Positions 53,496 to 62,560 of a stretch of DNA of 64,000 nucleotides are shown here, one piece after another. The stretch's first letter is position 1, and every line of letters begins with the position of its first letter. The notes beneath the pieces were generated by a model that was given only the letters and a program-made list of their open reading frames with translations, made no database searches and was not told the DNA's origin. The DNA is taken from contig NZ_JAFBEB010000001.1 in assembly GCF_016908525.1 (NCBI RefSeq), positions 126,501-190,500 on the forward strand, read 5' to 3'. A program made the position numbers and the translations under genes. This stretch comes from Brevibacillus fulvus (lineage in GTDB: Bacteria; Bacillota; Bacilli; Brevibacillales; Brevibacillaceae).

Positions 53496-53756
53496 TTACT
53501 CTTCGTCCTCTTGTTCCGGCAGCATGAACCGAGGCTGTACCCGATTGCGTTTGCGGTCGTGGTGAAGAATAAATCCGCCGATAAACAAGACCGGAAGTAC
53601 AAACAGGATCAGGCCGAGGATAAATTTTGCCCATTGAAAGGGCAGCGTAGGATTGAACAGAAGATAAAGGGTGTCACGCATCAGCTTGATTCCAAAGACC
53701 GCAATCGCTGCGGGAATCAGCATAATCAATAAAGCGAGCAACTTTTGTACGAGCAA
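53496..53756 (-). CDS. yqzF: DUF2627 family membrane protein YqzF
   Basis: 86 residues with two or three helices. The core FGIKLMRDTLYLLFNPTLPF and FIGGFILHHDRKRNRVQPRF matches YqzF, which in B. subtilis lies next to bkdR as it does here. I take the start at TTG 53756, ten bases after AAAGGA, because it aligns with the family N-terminus; a longer frame runs to 53849. Function unknown. Divergent from bkdR; the gap between them holds the bkdR promoter. Confidence 0.75.
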   Translation of the reverse strand: MLVQKLLALLIMLIPAAIAVFGIKLMRDTLYLLFNPTLPFQWAKFILGLILFVLPVLFIGGFILHHDRKRNRVQPRFMLPEQEDEE

Positions 53757-53870
53757 GGGAGCCACTTCCTTTACGATGGTAACTGCATTCATCATAGCCG
53801 ATTGGCACGTCGTTGTCCACGAAACGAACCAAAGAAAACGAAGATGCACTTGGAGCGAAGAAAAAATTAT

Positions 53871-53909
53871 TAATAGCTTCTAATAGCAGCTACTAATAGT
53901 ATATAATAG
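53871..53909 (+). repeat. four TAATAG repeats at the bkdR promoter
   Basis: TAATAG hexamers at 53871, 53881, 53894 and 53904, with spacing 10, 13 and 10 bases, so pairs lie on one face of the helix. A perfect TATAAT (53902-53907) overlaps the last, and the bkdR ATG is 33 bases downstream. Confidence 0.6.
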
Positions 53910-53940
53910 AAATGGGTACGATGGAGGAAGAGGGGACAAA

Positions 53941-55992
53941 ATGCATAAACTTCTCATCGTTGGTGCGGGAAAAGGTGGAACGCTGCTGTTGCGGACTTTG
54001 TGCAAGATGGAGCAGATTCAGGTTGTTGCGGTCGTTGACAAACGCAAAGACGCGCCTGGCATCCAGCTTGCCCAATCGTTGGGAATTGAAGTTTCCGTGG
54101 AATATCAACCCTATTTACAGCAGGAGATTGATGTCATCCTGGAAGCAACCAACGACCACGCGATTTACGCTGATATTTTGCACAGAAAGCGCGACAAAAC
54201 CGTGTTGATTCCCAGCACGATCAGCAGCATGATGATCCACCTGCTGGAAGAACGCAATCAGCTGATCAAAAAGTTGTTGCAAAATCAGCGGGAATATCAA
54301 ACGATGCTTAACTCCACCCATGACGGCATTATTGGAGTGAATGCCGAAGGAATCATTACCCTGTTTAACAGTGCGGCCCAACGGTTGTTTGGGCTGGAGG
54401 CAAAACAGGTTCTGGGAACAAAAGCGAGCACGACCATTCCCAATACCCGATTACATATTGTCTTGCAAACAGGCGAACCCGAGTTGAACCAGGAACAAGT
54501 ACTGCCCAATCGCACCCGAATTATTACCAATCGGGTTCCGGTCAGGAATTTGCAGGGGAAAATCATCGGCGCAATCGCGGTCTTCCGAGACATTACGGAA
54601 ATTATGGCGCTTGCCGAAGAAGTTACCGATTTGAAAGAACTGAAAAGTATGCTGCAAGCGATTATCCAGTCGTCGGATGAGGCGATTTCCGTCGTAGACG
54701 CAAACGGGATTGGACTGATGATTAATCCCGCTTATACGAGGCTTACAGGGCTCAGTCAGGATGATGTCATCGGCAAGCCGGCCACTGTGGATATCTCTGA
54801 AGGCGAAAGCATGCATTTGCAAGTGTTGAAAACGAAAAAGCCGGTGCGGGGAGTACCGATGAAGCTGGGCCCGAAGCGAAAAGACGTGATTGTCAATGTT
54901 GCGCCTGTGATCGTCGATGGGATATTAAGAGGCAGTGTCGGCGTCATTCACGATATCTCAGAATTCAAGACATTGAGCGAAGAGCTGGAGAAAGCGCGCA
55001 GCATCATTCGTACTTTGGAGGCAAAATACACCTTTGAAGAGATCATCGGACAGAGTGAACCGATGAAAACGGCGCTGCTTCAGGCGAAGCGGGTTGCCGT
55101 CACCCCGGCGACCGTGATGCTGCGCGGAGAATCGGGCACAGGGAAAGAGCTGTTTGCCCACGCTATCCATAATGCGAGCGACCGTAAATATCACCAGTTT
55201 ATCCGGGTAAACTGCGCCGCCATTTCTGAATCATTGCTGGAGAGCGAACTGTTTGGCTACGAAGAAGGGGCTTTTACCGGTGCAAAGCGGGGCGGCAAAC
55301 GCGGCTTGTTCGAAGAGGCCAACGGCGGGACGATTTTTCTGGACGAAATCGGTGAATTGTCGGTCAGTACACAGGCCAAATTGCTGCGGGTGCTGCAGGA
55401 AAAAGAAATCGTCCGGGTAGGCGGCAGCAAACCGATCGCCATCGACGTGCGCATTATCGCAGCGACGCATGTCAATCTGGAGTCAGCGATTCAGGAAGGC
55501 AGATTCCGCGAAGATCTCTACTATCGGCTGCATGTCGTACCGATCCATATTCCGCCATTGCGGCAACGGCTCAGTGACATCGAACCGTTGGCCCGCCACA
55601 TTTTGCACCGGTTGAATTTGGATTACGGGCGCAGTGTGGAAGCGGTGGCACCGGAGGCGATGAAGCTGCTCGGCAGTTATCATTGGCCGGGAAATGTGCG
55701 GGAGCTGGAAAACATCCTCGGTCGGGCCATGATCAATATGAAATACAGCGAAACGGTCATATTAGCTGCGCATCTTCCCGCGCTGTCGGCGAAAGCGACG
55801 GAGCCGAGCGCCGCCGGATTGCCGCCGGATCGGCCAAACCAAAGTTTGAAAGCAGCGCTCGAGGAAACGGAAAAACTTCTGATTAAGCGTCAGCTGGAAG
55901 CGGTGCAAGGCAACCGTACGGAAGCGGCCAAACGGCTGGGAATTTCGATTCGAGCGCTGTATTACAAAATGGAGAAGTTTGGTTTGCTTTAA
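53941..55992 (+). CDS. bkdR: sigma-54-dependent activator BkdR
   Basis: 683 residues, ATG 53941 after GGAGGAAGAGGGG. Order of domains: an N-terminal Rossmann-like domain (LLIVGAGKGGTLLLRTL, ~1-100), two PAS domains (~115-225 and ~240-345, each ending in V..DI(S/T)E), an AAA+ domain with Walker A GESGTGKE (396-403), ESELFGYEEGAFTGAKRGG with the sigma-54-contact GAFTGA loop, Walker B FLDEIGELS, and a C-terminal Fis-type HTH (GNRTEAAKRLGISIRALYYK). The B. subtilis homologue activates the bkd operon with SigL in response to branched-chain amino acids. A -24/-12 promoter follows the gene at 56116. Confidence 0.95.
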   Translation: MHKLLIVGAGKGGTLLLRTLCKMEQIQVVAVVDKRKDAPGIQLAQSLGIEVSVEYQPYLQQEIDVILEATNDHAIYADILHRKRDKTVLIPSTISSMMIHLLEERNQLIKKLLQNQREYQTMLNSTHDGIIGVNAEGIITLFNSAAQRLFGLEAKQVLGTKASTTIPNTRLHIVLQTGEPELNQEQVLPNRTRIITNRVPVRNLQGKIIGAIAVFRDITEIMALAEEVTDLKELKSMLQAIIQSSDEAISVVDANGIGLMINPAYTRLTGLSQDDVIGKPATVDISEGESMHLQVLKTKKPVRGVPMKLGPKRKDVIVNVAPVIVDGILRGSVGVIHDISEFKTLSEELEKARSIIRTLEAKYTFEEIIGQSEPMKTALLQAKRVAVTPATVMLRGESGTGKELFAHAIHNASDRKYHQFIRVNCAAISESLLESELFGYEEGAFTGAKRGGKRGLFEEANGGTIFLDEIGELSVSTQAKLLRVLQEKEIVRVGGSKPIAIDVRIIAATHVNLESAIQEGRFREDLYYRLHVVPIHIPPLRQRLSDIEPLARHILHRLNLDYGRSVEAVAPEAMKLLGSYHWPGNVRELENILGRAMINMKYSETVILAAHLPALSAKATEPSAAGLPPDRPNQSLKAALEETEKLLIKRQLEAVQGNRTEAAKRLGISIRALYYKMEKFGLL

Positions 55993-56016
55993 TTTGTTGT
56001 CTATGCAATTTGTTGC

Positions 56017-56052
56017 CTGCAAATTTTTGCAAAAGTGTGAGCGGTTTTGCAG
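56017..56052 (+). promoter_or_regulatory. candidate BkdR upstream activating sites
   Basis: CTGCAAA (56017), the palindrome TTTTGCAAAA (56025-56034) and TTTTGCAG (56045-56052), the last inverted to the first, form a dyad region 64-115 bases before the sigma-54 promoter, at the usual distance for an enhancer-binding activator. Confidence 0.45.
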
Positions 56053-56115
56053 ACAGCACGACAGCATTTCGCGCAAAAGGATGCTTTTACGGTATGCAAG
56101 CAGGCATGAGAATGT

Positions 56116-56132
56116 TTGGCATTCATATTGCA
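56116..56132 (+). promoter_or_regulatory. sigma-54 (SigL) promoter of the bkd operon
   Basis: TTGGCATTCATATTGCA fits the consensus YTGGCAC-N5-TTGCW; GG (-24) and GC (-12) are ten bases apart. The expected start is near 56143, about 80 bases before bcd. Confidence 0.85.
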
Positions 56133-56223
56133 AAGACTCATAGCGGAATTAACTCCAGTGAAACCTAGGAAGGATTCCAGCGAAAGACGAACTTTATTCC
56201 TGATCATTTAGGGGGCTTCTGCT

Positions 56224-57315
56224 ATGAAAATCTTTGATTATTTGCAACGCTACGATTATGAACAACTCGTTTTTTGTCACGATGCCGCTTCCGGATTGCG
56301 GGCGGTGATTGCGATTCATGACACGACGCTTGGACCGGCGCTTGGCGGAACAAGAATGTGGACGTATCAGTCGGAAGAAGAAGCGGTCATCGATGCTCTC
56401 CGTCTCGCTCGCGGCATGACCTACAAAAATGCGGCAGCCGGTTTGAATATTGGCGGAGGCAAAGCGGTGCTCATCGGCGATCCGCGCAAAGATAAAAGCG
56501 AAGCGTTGTTCCGCGCATTTGGCCGCTATATTCAAGGCTTGAACGGCCGTTACATCACGGCGGAGGACGTGGGTACGACCGTTGCCGACATGGACCTGAT
56601 CCATATGGAGACGGATTACGTGACCGGTGTTTCGCCGGCGTTTGGTTCCAGCGGCAATCCTTCGCCGGTTACAGCCTATGGCGTCTATCGCGGTATGAAA
56701 GCCGCGGCCAAGGTTGCGTTTGGCGATGACAGTCTGTCCGGCAAAACGATCGCGGTTCAGGGTGTGGGCAATGTTGCCTACAATCTGTGCAGACATTTGC
56801 ATGAGGAAGGGGCCAATCTGGTCGTAACCGACATCCAGGAAGAAAATATGAACCGGGCCGTCCGTGATTTCGGCGCCAAAGCGGTGGGAGTGCGCGATAT
56901 TTTTGGCGTTGACTGCGATATTTTTGCGCCATGCGCTTTGGGGGCGGTCATCAATGACGAGACGATCCCGCTGTTAAAGGCAAAAGTGATTGCCGGAGCG
57001 GCCAATAACCAGTTGAAAGAAGAGCGGCACGGCGATCTGGTCCATGAGATGGGCATCGTCTATGCTCCCGATTATGTGATCAATGCCGGCGGGGTGATCA
57101 ACGTTGCTGATGAACTGCAGGGCTACAACCGCGAAAGAGCATTGAAGAAAGTAGAAACGATTTATGATAGTATTCTAAAAGTATTCGAAATCTCGGAACG
57201 GGATCGGATCCCTTCTTATCAAGCGGCCGACCGGATGGCCGAAGAAAGAATTATGCAAATGGCCAAATCACGCAGCACGTTTTTGCGCAACGAAAAAACA
57301 GTTTTTGCAAAGTAA
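56224..57315 (+). CDS. bcd: leucine dehydrogenase
   Basis: 363 residues. NAD-dependent oxidative deamination of leucine, valine and isoleucine to the 2-oxo acids. Active-site residues are in standard positions: Lys68 ([10 protein letters not shown]) and catalytic Lys80 ([13 protein letters not shown]). Other blocks: [23 protein letters not shown], the NAD loop [14 protein letters not shown] and [14 protein letters not shown]. First gene after the sigma-54 promoter and the first step of the Bkd pathway; lpdV follows 68 bases later. ATG 56224 lies after AGGGGGC. Confidence 0.96.
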   Translation: MKIFDYLQRYDYEQLVFCHDAASGLRAVIAIHDTTLGPALGGTRMWTYQSEEEAVIDALRLARGMTYKNAAAGLNIGGGKAVLIGDPRKDKSEALFRAFGRYIQGLNGRYITAEDVGTTVADMDLIHMETDYVTGVSPAFGSSGNPSPVTAYGVYRGMKAAAKVAFGDDSLSGKTIAVQGVGNVAYNLCRHLHEEGANLVVTDIQEENMNRAVRDFGAKAVGVRDIFGVDCDIFAPCALGAVINDETIPLLKAKVIAGAANNQLKEERHGDLVHEMGIVYAPDYVINAGGVINVADELQGYNRERALKKVETIYDSILKVFEISERDRIPSYQAADRMAEERIMQMAKSRSTFLRNEKTVFAK

Positions 57316-57383
57316 CGAAATCGGATGATTCATATCTGCCTCCCGGTTCTTCCGGGAGACAGATCAGAGAAAGGATTGAAACC

Positions 57384-58805
57384 ATGTCACAAGAATTTGA
57401 TCTGGTTGTGTTGGGCGGGGGAATGGGCGGCTACGTGGCGGCTATTCGCGCAGCCCAGCTGGGAATGTCTGTCGCGCTGGTGGAAAAGGAGAAATTGGGC
57501 GGAACATGTTTGCACCGCGGCTGCATTCCGTCAAAAGCGTTATTGCGTAGCGCCGAAGTTTTTGCCACTTTGCGTGAAAGTGAGAAGTTTGGCGTCATGG
57601 CGGATAATCTCCGTTTTGACTTTGCCAAAGTGCAGCAGCGGAAAGAAGCGATCGTCGAGCAATTGCACAAAGGTGTTCAATATTTAATGAACAAAGGCAA
57701 AATTTCCGTTTTCGCCGGATTTGGCCGGGTAATGGGCCCGTCAATCTTTTCGCCGCAAGCCGGTGCAGTACGCATCGAACGGGAAAACGGCGAACAGGAA
57801 ATTTTGGTTCCGCGATACTTGCTGCTGGCGACCGGATCTCGTCCGCGCACGCTCCCTGGGCTTAAAGTCGACGGAGAATATGTGCTGACCAGCGACGAAG
57901 CCTTGCAGCTTGAGCGTCTGCCTGCTTCCATTGTGATTGTTGGCGGCGGCGTGATCGGAATTGAATGGGCATCGATGCTGAATGATTTCGGGGTTGAGGT
58001 TACCGTGATTGAGTACGCCGATCGCATTTTACCGTTGGAAGATGAAGAAGTGAGCAAAGAAATCACTCGTCTGTTAAAGAAACGGAAGGTAAAGATTGTG
58101 ACGTCGGCAAAAGTTGTACCGGACAGCGTAACGATTACCGAGGGACAGGTTACGATCAAAGCGGAGTCGGCAGAAGGAGAAAAAGCCTTTTCCGCCGAAA
58201 AACTGCTTGTTTCGGTCGGACGCCAGGCCAATATTGAGAATCTTGGTCTGGAAGCGACGGAAATTCAAATCGACCGTGGCGCCATTGTGGTAAACGAGCA
58301 TTTCCAGACAGCAGAACCGCACATCTATGCCGTAGGGGATGTCATTGGCGGCGTGCAGCTGGCGCATGTGGCCGCCCATGAAGGTTTGCTCGCTGTGGAA
58401 CATATGGCCGGACGGCAGCCTCAGCCAATGGATTACCGGCAAGTACCGAAATGCACCTACAGCCGTCCCGAAATCGCCAGTGTTGGTTTGACGGAAGCAG
58501 AAGCGCGAGAGCAAGGCTATGAGATCAAGACGGGAAAATTCAGTTTCAAGGCTTTGGGCAAAGCATTGGTATTGGGAGAGAATGACGGGTTTGTGAAATT
58601 GGTCGTTGATGCCCGGACAAACGACTTGCTGGGTGTCCATATGATCGGCCCGCACGTAACCGACATGATCTCCGAAGCGGGGTTGGCTCGTCTGCTTGAT
58701 GCCACTCCTTGGGAAATCGGACAAACGATTCATCCGCATCCGACGCTTTCGGAAGCGATTGCCGAAGCGGCGCTGGATGTCGATGGGGAAGCTATTCATT
58801 CGTAA
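57384..58805 (+). CDS. lpdV: dihydrolipoyl dehydrogenase of the branched-chain oxoacid complex (E3)
   Basis: 473 residues, ATG 57384 after GAAAGGATTG. Family features: FAD loop LVVLGGGMGGYVAAIRAAQL, redox disulfide Cys42-Cys47 in GGTCLHRGCIPSK, NAD loop IVIVGGGVIGIEWASML, and the active-site His-Glu pair in IGQTIHPHPTLSEAI. It reoxidises the dihydrolipoyl arm of BkdB. Order bcd-lpdV-bkdAA-bkdAB-bkdB is kept from B. subtilis except for the loss of ptb and buk. Confidence 0.96.
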   Translation: MSQEFDLVVLGGGMGGYVAAIRAAQLGMSVALVEKEKLGGTCLHRGCIPSKALLRSAEVFATLRESEKFGVMADNLRFDFAKVQQRKEAIVEQLHKGVQYLMNKGKISVFAGFGRVMGPSIFSPQAGAVRIERENGEQEILVPRYLLLATGSRPRTLPGLKVDGEYVLTSDEALQLERLPASIVIVGGGVIGIEWASMLNDFGVEVTVIEYADRILPLEDEEVSKEITRLLKKRKVKIVTSAKVVPDSVTITEGQVTIKAESAEGEKAFSAEKLLVSVGRQANIENLGLEATEIQIDRGAIVVNEHFQTAEPHIYAVGDVIGGVQLAHVAAHEGLLAVEHMAGRQPQPMDYRQVPKCTYSRPEIASVGLTEAEAREQGYEIKTGKFSFKALGKALVLGENDGFVKLVVDARTNDLLGVHMIGPHVTDMISEAGLARLLDATPWEIGQTIHPHPTLSEAIAEAALDVDGEAIHS

Positions 58806-58824
58806 GGTAGGAGGACTGGACGCG

Positions 58825-59826
58825 ATGATGGTAAATCGCCATAAGGAAGTCGGGCTGACCGACGAACAGGTGCTGGACATGTACTACTACATGTTGCTGG
58901 CGCGAAAAATTGACGAACGGCAATGGCTGTTGAACCGGGCGGGCAAAGTGCCTTTTGTTGTCTCCTGTCAGGGACAAGAGGCGGCTCAGGTGGGAGCAGC
59001 ATTTGCTTTTGAAAAAGGCAACGATTACTCCTGCCCGTACTATCGTGATTTGGGCTTTGTGTTAGTGATGGGGCAAACGCCGCGCGACTGCATGTTGTCC
59101 GTCTTTGCCAAGGCAGAGGAACCAAACAGCGGCGGGCGGCAAATGCCGGGCCACTTTGGCAGCAGAAAACTGAATATGCTGTCCGGTTCCAGCCCGGTGA
59201 CAACCCAGGTGCCGCACGCTGTAGGCATCGCTTTGGCGGGACGTATGCAGGGCAAAAATCACGTTGTATATACTTCGTTCGGCGAAGGGTCCAGCAATCA
59301 GGGGGATTTTCATGAAGGAGCGAATTTTGCCGGCGTGCACAAATTGCCAGTCATTTTCTTTTGTGAAAATAACCAATACGCCATCTCTGTTCCGCTGAAA
59401 AAGCAATTGGGCGGCAAAGTGGCCGATCGGGCCATCGGTTACGGGTTCAAAGGCATTACGGTGGACGGGAACGATCCGATCGAAACATACCGTGTGGTCA
59501 AGGAAGCGGTTGATCGTGCGCGCGCCGGCGAGGGGCCGACACTGATCGAAGCGATCATGTACCGGCTTGTTCCCCATTCCAGCGACGACGACGATCGCAC
59601 TTATCGTTCCCGTGAGGAAGTGGAGGAAGCGAAACGACGCGATCCTGTGCCAGCCTTTGCTGCCTATTTGCGCGAGGTTGGCGTCATGGATGAAGCGAAG
59701 GAAGCGGAAATTAACCAGCGCGTGCAACAGGAAGTGGATGACGCAACGGAGTATGCCGAAAACGCGCCATATCCTGATCCTGCGTCCTTGTATCAGCATG
59801 TGTACGGAGAGAGTAAGGAGGTTTAA
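58825..59826 (+). CDS. bkdAA: branched-chain 2-oxoacid dehydrogenase E1 alpha subunit
   Basis: 333 residues from ATG 58825, after AGGAGG; the longer frame begins inside lpdV. Thiamine-diphosphate dependent E1 alpha: FVVSCQGQEAAQVGAAFAF, YYRDLGFVLVMGQTP, GGRQMPGHFGSRKLNMLSGS, the TPP motif GEGSSNQGDFHEGANFA ... ENNQYAIS, and the phosphorylation-loop-like MYRLVPHSSDDDDRTYRS. Decarboxylates 2-oxoisocaproate, 2-oxoisovalerate and 2-oxo-3-methylvalerate with BkdAB. bkdAB starts six bases after the stop. Confidence 0.95.
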   Translation: MMVNRHKEVGLTDEQVLDMYYYMLLARKIDERQWLLNRAGKVPFVVSCQGQEAAQVGAAFAFEKGNDYSCPYYRDLGFVLVMGQTPRDCMLSVFAKAEEPNSGGRQMPGHFGSRKLNMLSGSSPVTTQVPHAVGIALAGRMQGKNHVVYTSFGEGSSNQGDFHEGANFAGVHKLPVIFFCENNQYAISVPLKKQLGGKVADRAIGYGFKGITVDGNDPIETYRVVKEAVDRARAGEGPTLIEAIMYRLVPHSSDDDDRTYRSREEVEEAKRRDPVPAFAAYLREVGVMDEAKEAEINQRVQQEVDDATEYAENAPYPDPASLYQHVYGESKEV

Positions 59827-59832
59827 CGGAAA

Positions 59833-60816
59833 ATGGCGGTTATTTCATATATTGATGCGATTACGATGGCGATGCGCGAAGAAATGCGACGGGACCCCAA
59901 CGTGTTTGTTTTGGGGGAAGATGTCGGCGTACGGGGCGGGGTGTTTCGCACAACTGCCGGCCTGATCGAAGAATTTGGCGAACAGCGGGTGGTTGATACG
60001 CCGTTGGCGGAATCAGCCATCGTTGGCGTCGGGATCGGTGCTGCAGCCTATGGCATGCGGCCGATCGCCGAAATCCAATTCGCCGATTTTATCATGCCGG
60101 CCGTAAACCAGATCGTCAGTGAAGCGGCAAAGATGCGCTACCGTTCCAACAATGACTGGAACTGTCCGATCACGATTCGCGCTCCGTTTGGCGGCGGCGT
60201 GCACGGCGGTCTGTACCATTCGCAGTCGGTGGAAGCGATGTTTACCAATGTGCCCGGGTTGAAGGTGGTTGTTCCGGCTACGCCTTATGATGCCAAAGGT
60301 TTGTTAAAGGCAGCGGTCCGCGACGACGATCCTGTGCTCTTTTTTGAGCATAAGCGCTGCTATCGCTTAATTAAAGGGGAAGTGCCGGAAACCGATTATA
60401 CCGTGCCGATCGGCAAAGCGGAGGTCAAACGGGAAGGAACGGATATTACGGTGATCTCTTACGGCTTAACTTTGCATTTTGCCTTGCAGGCCGCGGAAAA
60501 ATTGGCGCAGGAAGGGATCAGCGCGCATATTCTCGATTTGCGCACCTTGTATCCGCTCGACAAAGAAGCGATTGTGGAAGCGGCAGCGAAAACGGGCAAA
60601 GTGCTGATCGTCCATGAAGATAACAAGGAAGGCGGCGTCGGAGGCGAAGTGGCGGCGATCATTGCGGAACACTGTCTGTTTGACCTGGATGCCCCGATCC
60701 GTCGGCTGTGCGGTCCGGACGTTCCGGCAATGCCTTACAGTCCGACGTTGGAAAAGCAATTTATTTTAAATCCGGATCAGGTGCTGCAAGCGATGCGCGA
60801 ACTGGCACACTTTTGA
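59833..60816 (+). CDS. bkdAB: branched-chain 2-oxoacid dehydrogenase E1 beta subunit
   Basis: 327 residues, ATG 59833 after AAGGAGG. Blocks: VFVLGEDVGVRGGVFRTTAG, DTPLAESAIVGVGIGAA, PIAEIQFADFIMPAVNQIVS, RAPFGGGVHGGLYHSQSVEA, LDLRTLYPLDKEAIVEAAAKTG and VHEDNKEGGVGGEVAAII. It pairs with BkdAA in the E1 heterotetramer. bkdB begins 20 bases later. Confidence 0.96.
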   Translation: MAVISYIDAITMAMREEMRRDPNVFVLGEDVGVRGGVFRTTAGLIEEFGEQRVVDTPLAESAIVGVGIGAAAYGMRPIAEIQFADFIMPAVNQIVSEAAKMRYRSNNDWNCPITIRAPFGGGVHGGLYHSQSVEAMFTNVPGLKVVVPATPYDAKGLLKAAVRDDDPVLFFEHKRCYRLIKGEVPETDYTVPIGKAEVKREGTDITVISYGLTLHFALQAAEKLAQEGISAHILDLRTLYPLDKEAIVEAAAKTGKVLIVHEDNKEGGVGGEVAAIIAEHCLFDLDAPIRRLCGPDVPAMPYSPTLEKQFILNPDQVLQAMRELAHF

Positions 60817-60836
60817 AATGGTATAGGAGGTAAACG

Positions 60837-62120
60837 ATGGCAACGAAAGTGCTGATGCCCCAGCTCGGCGAAAGCGTAACCGAAGGAACCATTAGCAAGT
60901 GGCTGGTCAAGGTGGGCGATGTGGTGCAGAAATACGACGCGCTCGCTGAGGTAGCCACAGACAAAGTAAACGCGGAAGTGCCTTCAACAGTGGCTGGCAA
61001 AGTGACGGAAATCGTCGTTCCGGAAGGAGAAACAGTCTCGGTAGGCACGCTGATTTTATATATTGAAGAAGCCGGCAGCGCGGCAGCGGAACCGTCCGCT
61101 GACACTGTTATCCGCCAAGAGAGCGGCATGGCGTCAGGGCAGCACGAGCAAACGGCTGCTTCGGCGGCAGCCAAACAGCGGTTTTCGCCTGCCGTCTTGC
61201 GTCTCGCCCAGGAACACAACATTGATTTGACGCTTATTACGGGAACGGGTGCAGGCGGGCGGATTACACGCAAGGATGTGCAGCAGGTGATCGAACAAGG
61301 GGGACAAAAGAGTACAGCGCAAACTGCTCCCGCTCCGCGCAACTCGCCTGCTGTCTATGAAGAACCGTCCGTCAAGGCGCCGGCGATCAGCACACCAACA
61401 CCGAGCATACCAAAGCCGAGCCAAGGGGACCTGGTCATTCCGGTAACGCCGCTGAGAAAAACGATCGCTGCGCGGATGACGCAAAGCAAGCAAGAAATCC
61501 CGCACGCCTGGACGATGGTTGAAGTAGATGTCACCAATCTGGTCAAGCTGCGCAACCGATGGAAAACGAAAGTGAAAGAACAGGAAGGGATCAATTTGAC
61601 GTTCCTGCCATTTTTCATCAAGGCGGTAGTAGAAGCGTTGAAAGAATACCCGATGATGAATTCGACCTGGCAAGGCGAGCAAATCGTCGTCCGGAAAGAT
61701 GTAAATATCTCCATAGCGGTTGCCACCGAGGATGCCTTGTTTGTACCCGTCATCAAGAACGCCGACCAAAAATCGGTGTTCGGCATTGCCAAAGCGGTGG
61801 AAGAGTTGGCTGCGAAAACGCGCGCCGGGAAACTGACGCTCGACGATATGTCAGGCGGCACGTTCACGGTGAATAACACCGGTTCATTCGGTTCCGTGTT
61901 GTCCGTACCGATTATCAACCCGCCGCAGGCAGCGATTTTGAGTGTCGAAGCGATTGTCAAACGGCCGGTCGTCATCGAGGACATGATCGCGATACGCTCA
62001 ATGGTCAATCTGTGTCTGTCGCTTGACCATCGCATACTGGACGGACTCGTTTGCGGACGTTTCCTGCAAAGCGTCAAGCAAAAACTAGAAAACATAGGAC
62101 CGGACACGCCGATTTACTAG
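60837..62120 (+). CDS. bkdB: branched-chain 2-oxoacid dehydrogenase E2 (dihydrolipoyl acyltransferase)
   Basis: 427 residues, ATG 60837 after AGGAGG. Lipoyl domain (1-80) with lipoylated Lys43 in EVATDKVNAE, Ala/Pro-rich linkers, peripheral-subunit binding domain (SPAVLRLAQEHNIDL ... TGAGGRITRKDV) and catalytic domain with SLDHRILDGLVCGRFL (His-Asp pair). Transfers the branched acyl group to CoA, giving isovaleryl-, isobutyryl- and 2-methylbutyryl-CoA, the primers for iso- and anteiso-fatty acids. Lipoylation depends on LipM encoded earlier in the window. End of operon; terminator at 62161. Confidence 0.96.
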   Translation: MATKVLMPQLGESVTEGTISKWLVKVGDVVQKYDALAEVATDKVNAEVPSTVAGKVTEIVVPEGETVSVGTLILYIEEAGSAAAEPSADTVIRQESGMASGQHEQTAASAAAKQRFSPAVLRLAQEHNIDLTLITGTGAGGRITRKDVQQVIEQGGQKSTAQTAPAPRNSPAVYEEPSVKAPAISTPTPSIPKPSQGDLVIPVTPLRKTIAARMTQSKQEIPHAWTMVEVDVTNLVKLRNRWKTKVKEQEGINLTFLPFFIKAVVEALKEYPMMNSTWQGEQIVVRKDVNISIAVATEDALFVPVIKNADQKSVFGIAKAVEELAAKTRAGKLTLDDMSGGTFTVNNTGSFGSVLSVPIINPPQAAILSVEAIVKRPVVIEDMIAIRSMVNLCLSLDHRILDGLVCGRFLQSVKQKLENIGPDTPIY

Positions 62121-62160
62121 GCTGACGAAATCCCGAAATCCTGTAAATAAAAGCAGGAAA

Positions 62161-62202
62161 GAGCCAGTTGTCCTGAAAAGGAAGCTGGTTTTTTCTTTTT
62201 TT
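62161..62202 (+). terminator. terminator of the bkd operon
   Basis: GCCAG(TTG)TCCT-GAAA-AGGA(AG)CTGGT hairpin with internal mismatches, followed by T6CT8. Confidence 0.75.
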
Positions 62203-62560
62203 TACGAAAATCTGGAGAAGGATGAAACTTTTTTCCTGTTTGGCCGTCATACTTTAAGAAGACGTCCGTTTACTGAACGTTGGGAAGTGCTAAAATTCGA
62301 TAAAATTTGATTAAATTTATATTAAACATTCCCTCGTCTCTCTATTTATGGTAAACTGGAGTCGATCTTGGTTGGTGGGTAAAAATTTTTTTATCAGGAG
62401 GGGGCGATTGCGAACTGCGAACAAAGTTGTTGCCGACCTGCCGCTGAACTTGTTCCAAGTACGGCCGGCAAGCCGCTGAAGATCAACAGTTCACAAAGAG
62501 AGCGAAGCACCCGTGAAACCACAGATAAGAAAAATTTTGAAGATTTTTTGGGAGGATAAT
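62203..62560 (+). other. long leader before the acidic secreted proteins
   Basis: 358 bases with no annotated gene. An extended -10 (TG-G-TAAACT, 62349-62357) suggests transcription from about 62365, giving a leader of ~195 bases. Within it a strong ribosome site (AGGAGGGGG, 62397-62405) precedes a 23-codon frame starting TTG 62408 and ending TGA 62477 (LRTANKVVADLPLNLFQV). A leader peptide or a structured 5' region of a highly expressed surface-protein mRNA is possible; both are inference. Confidence 0.4.
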
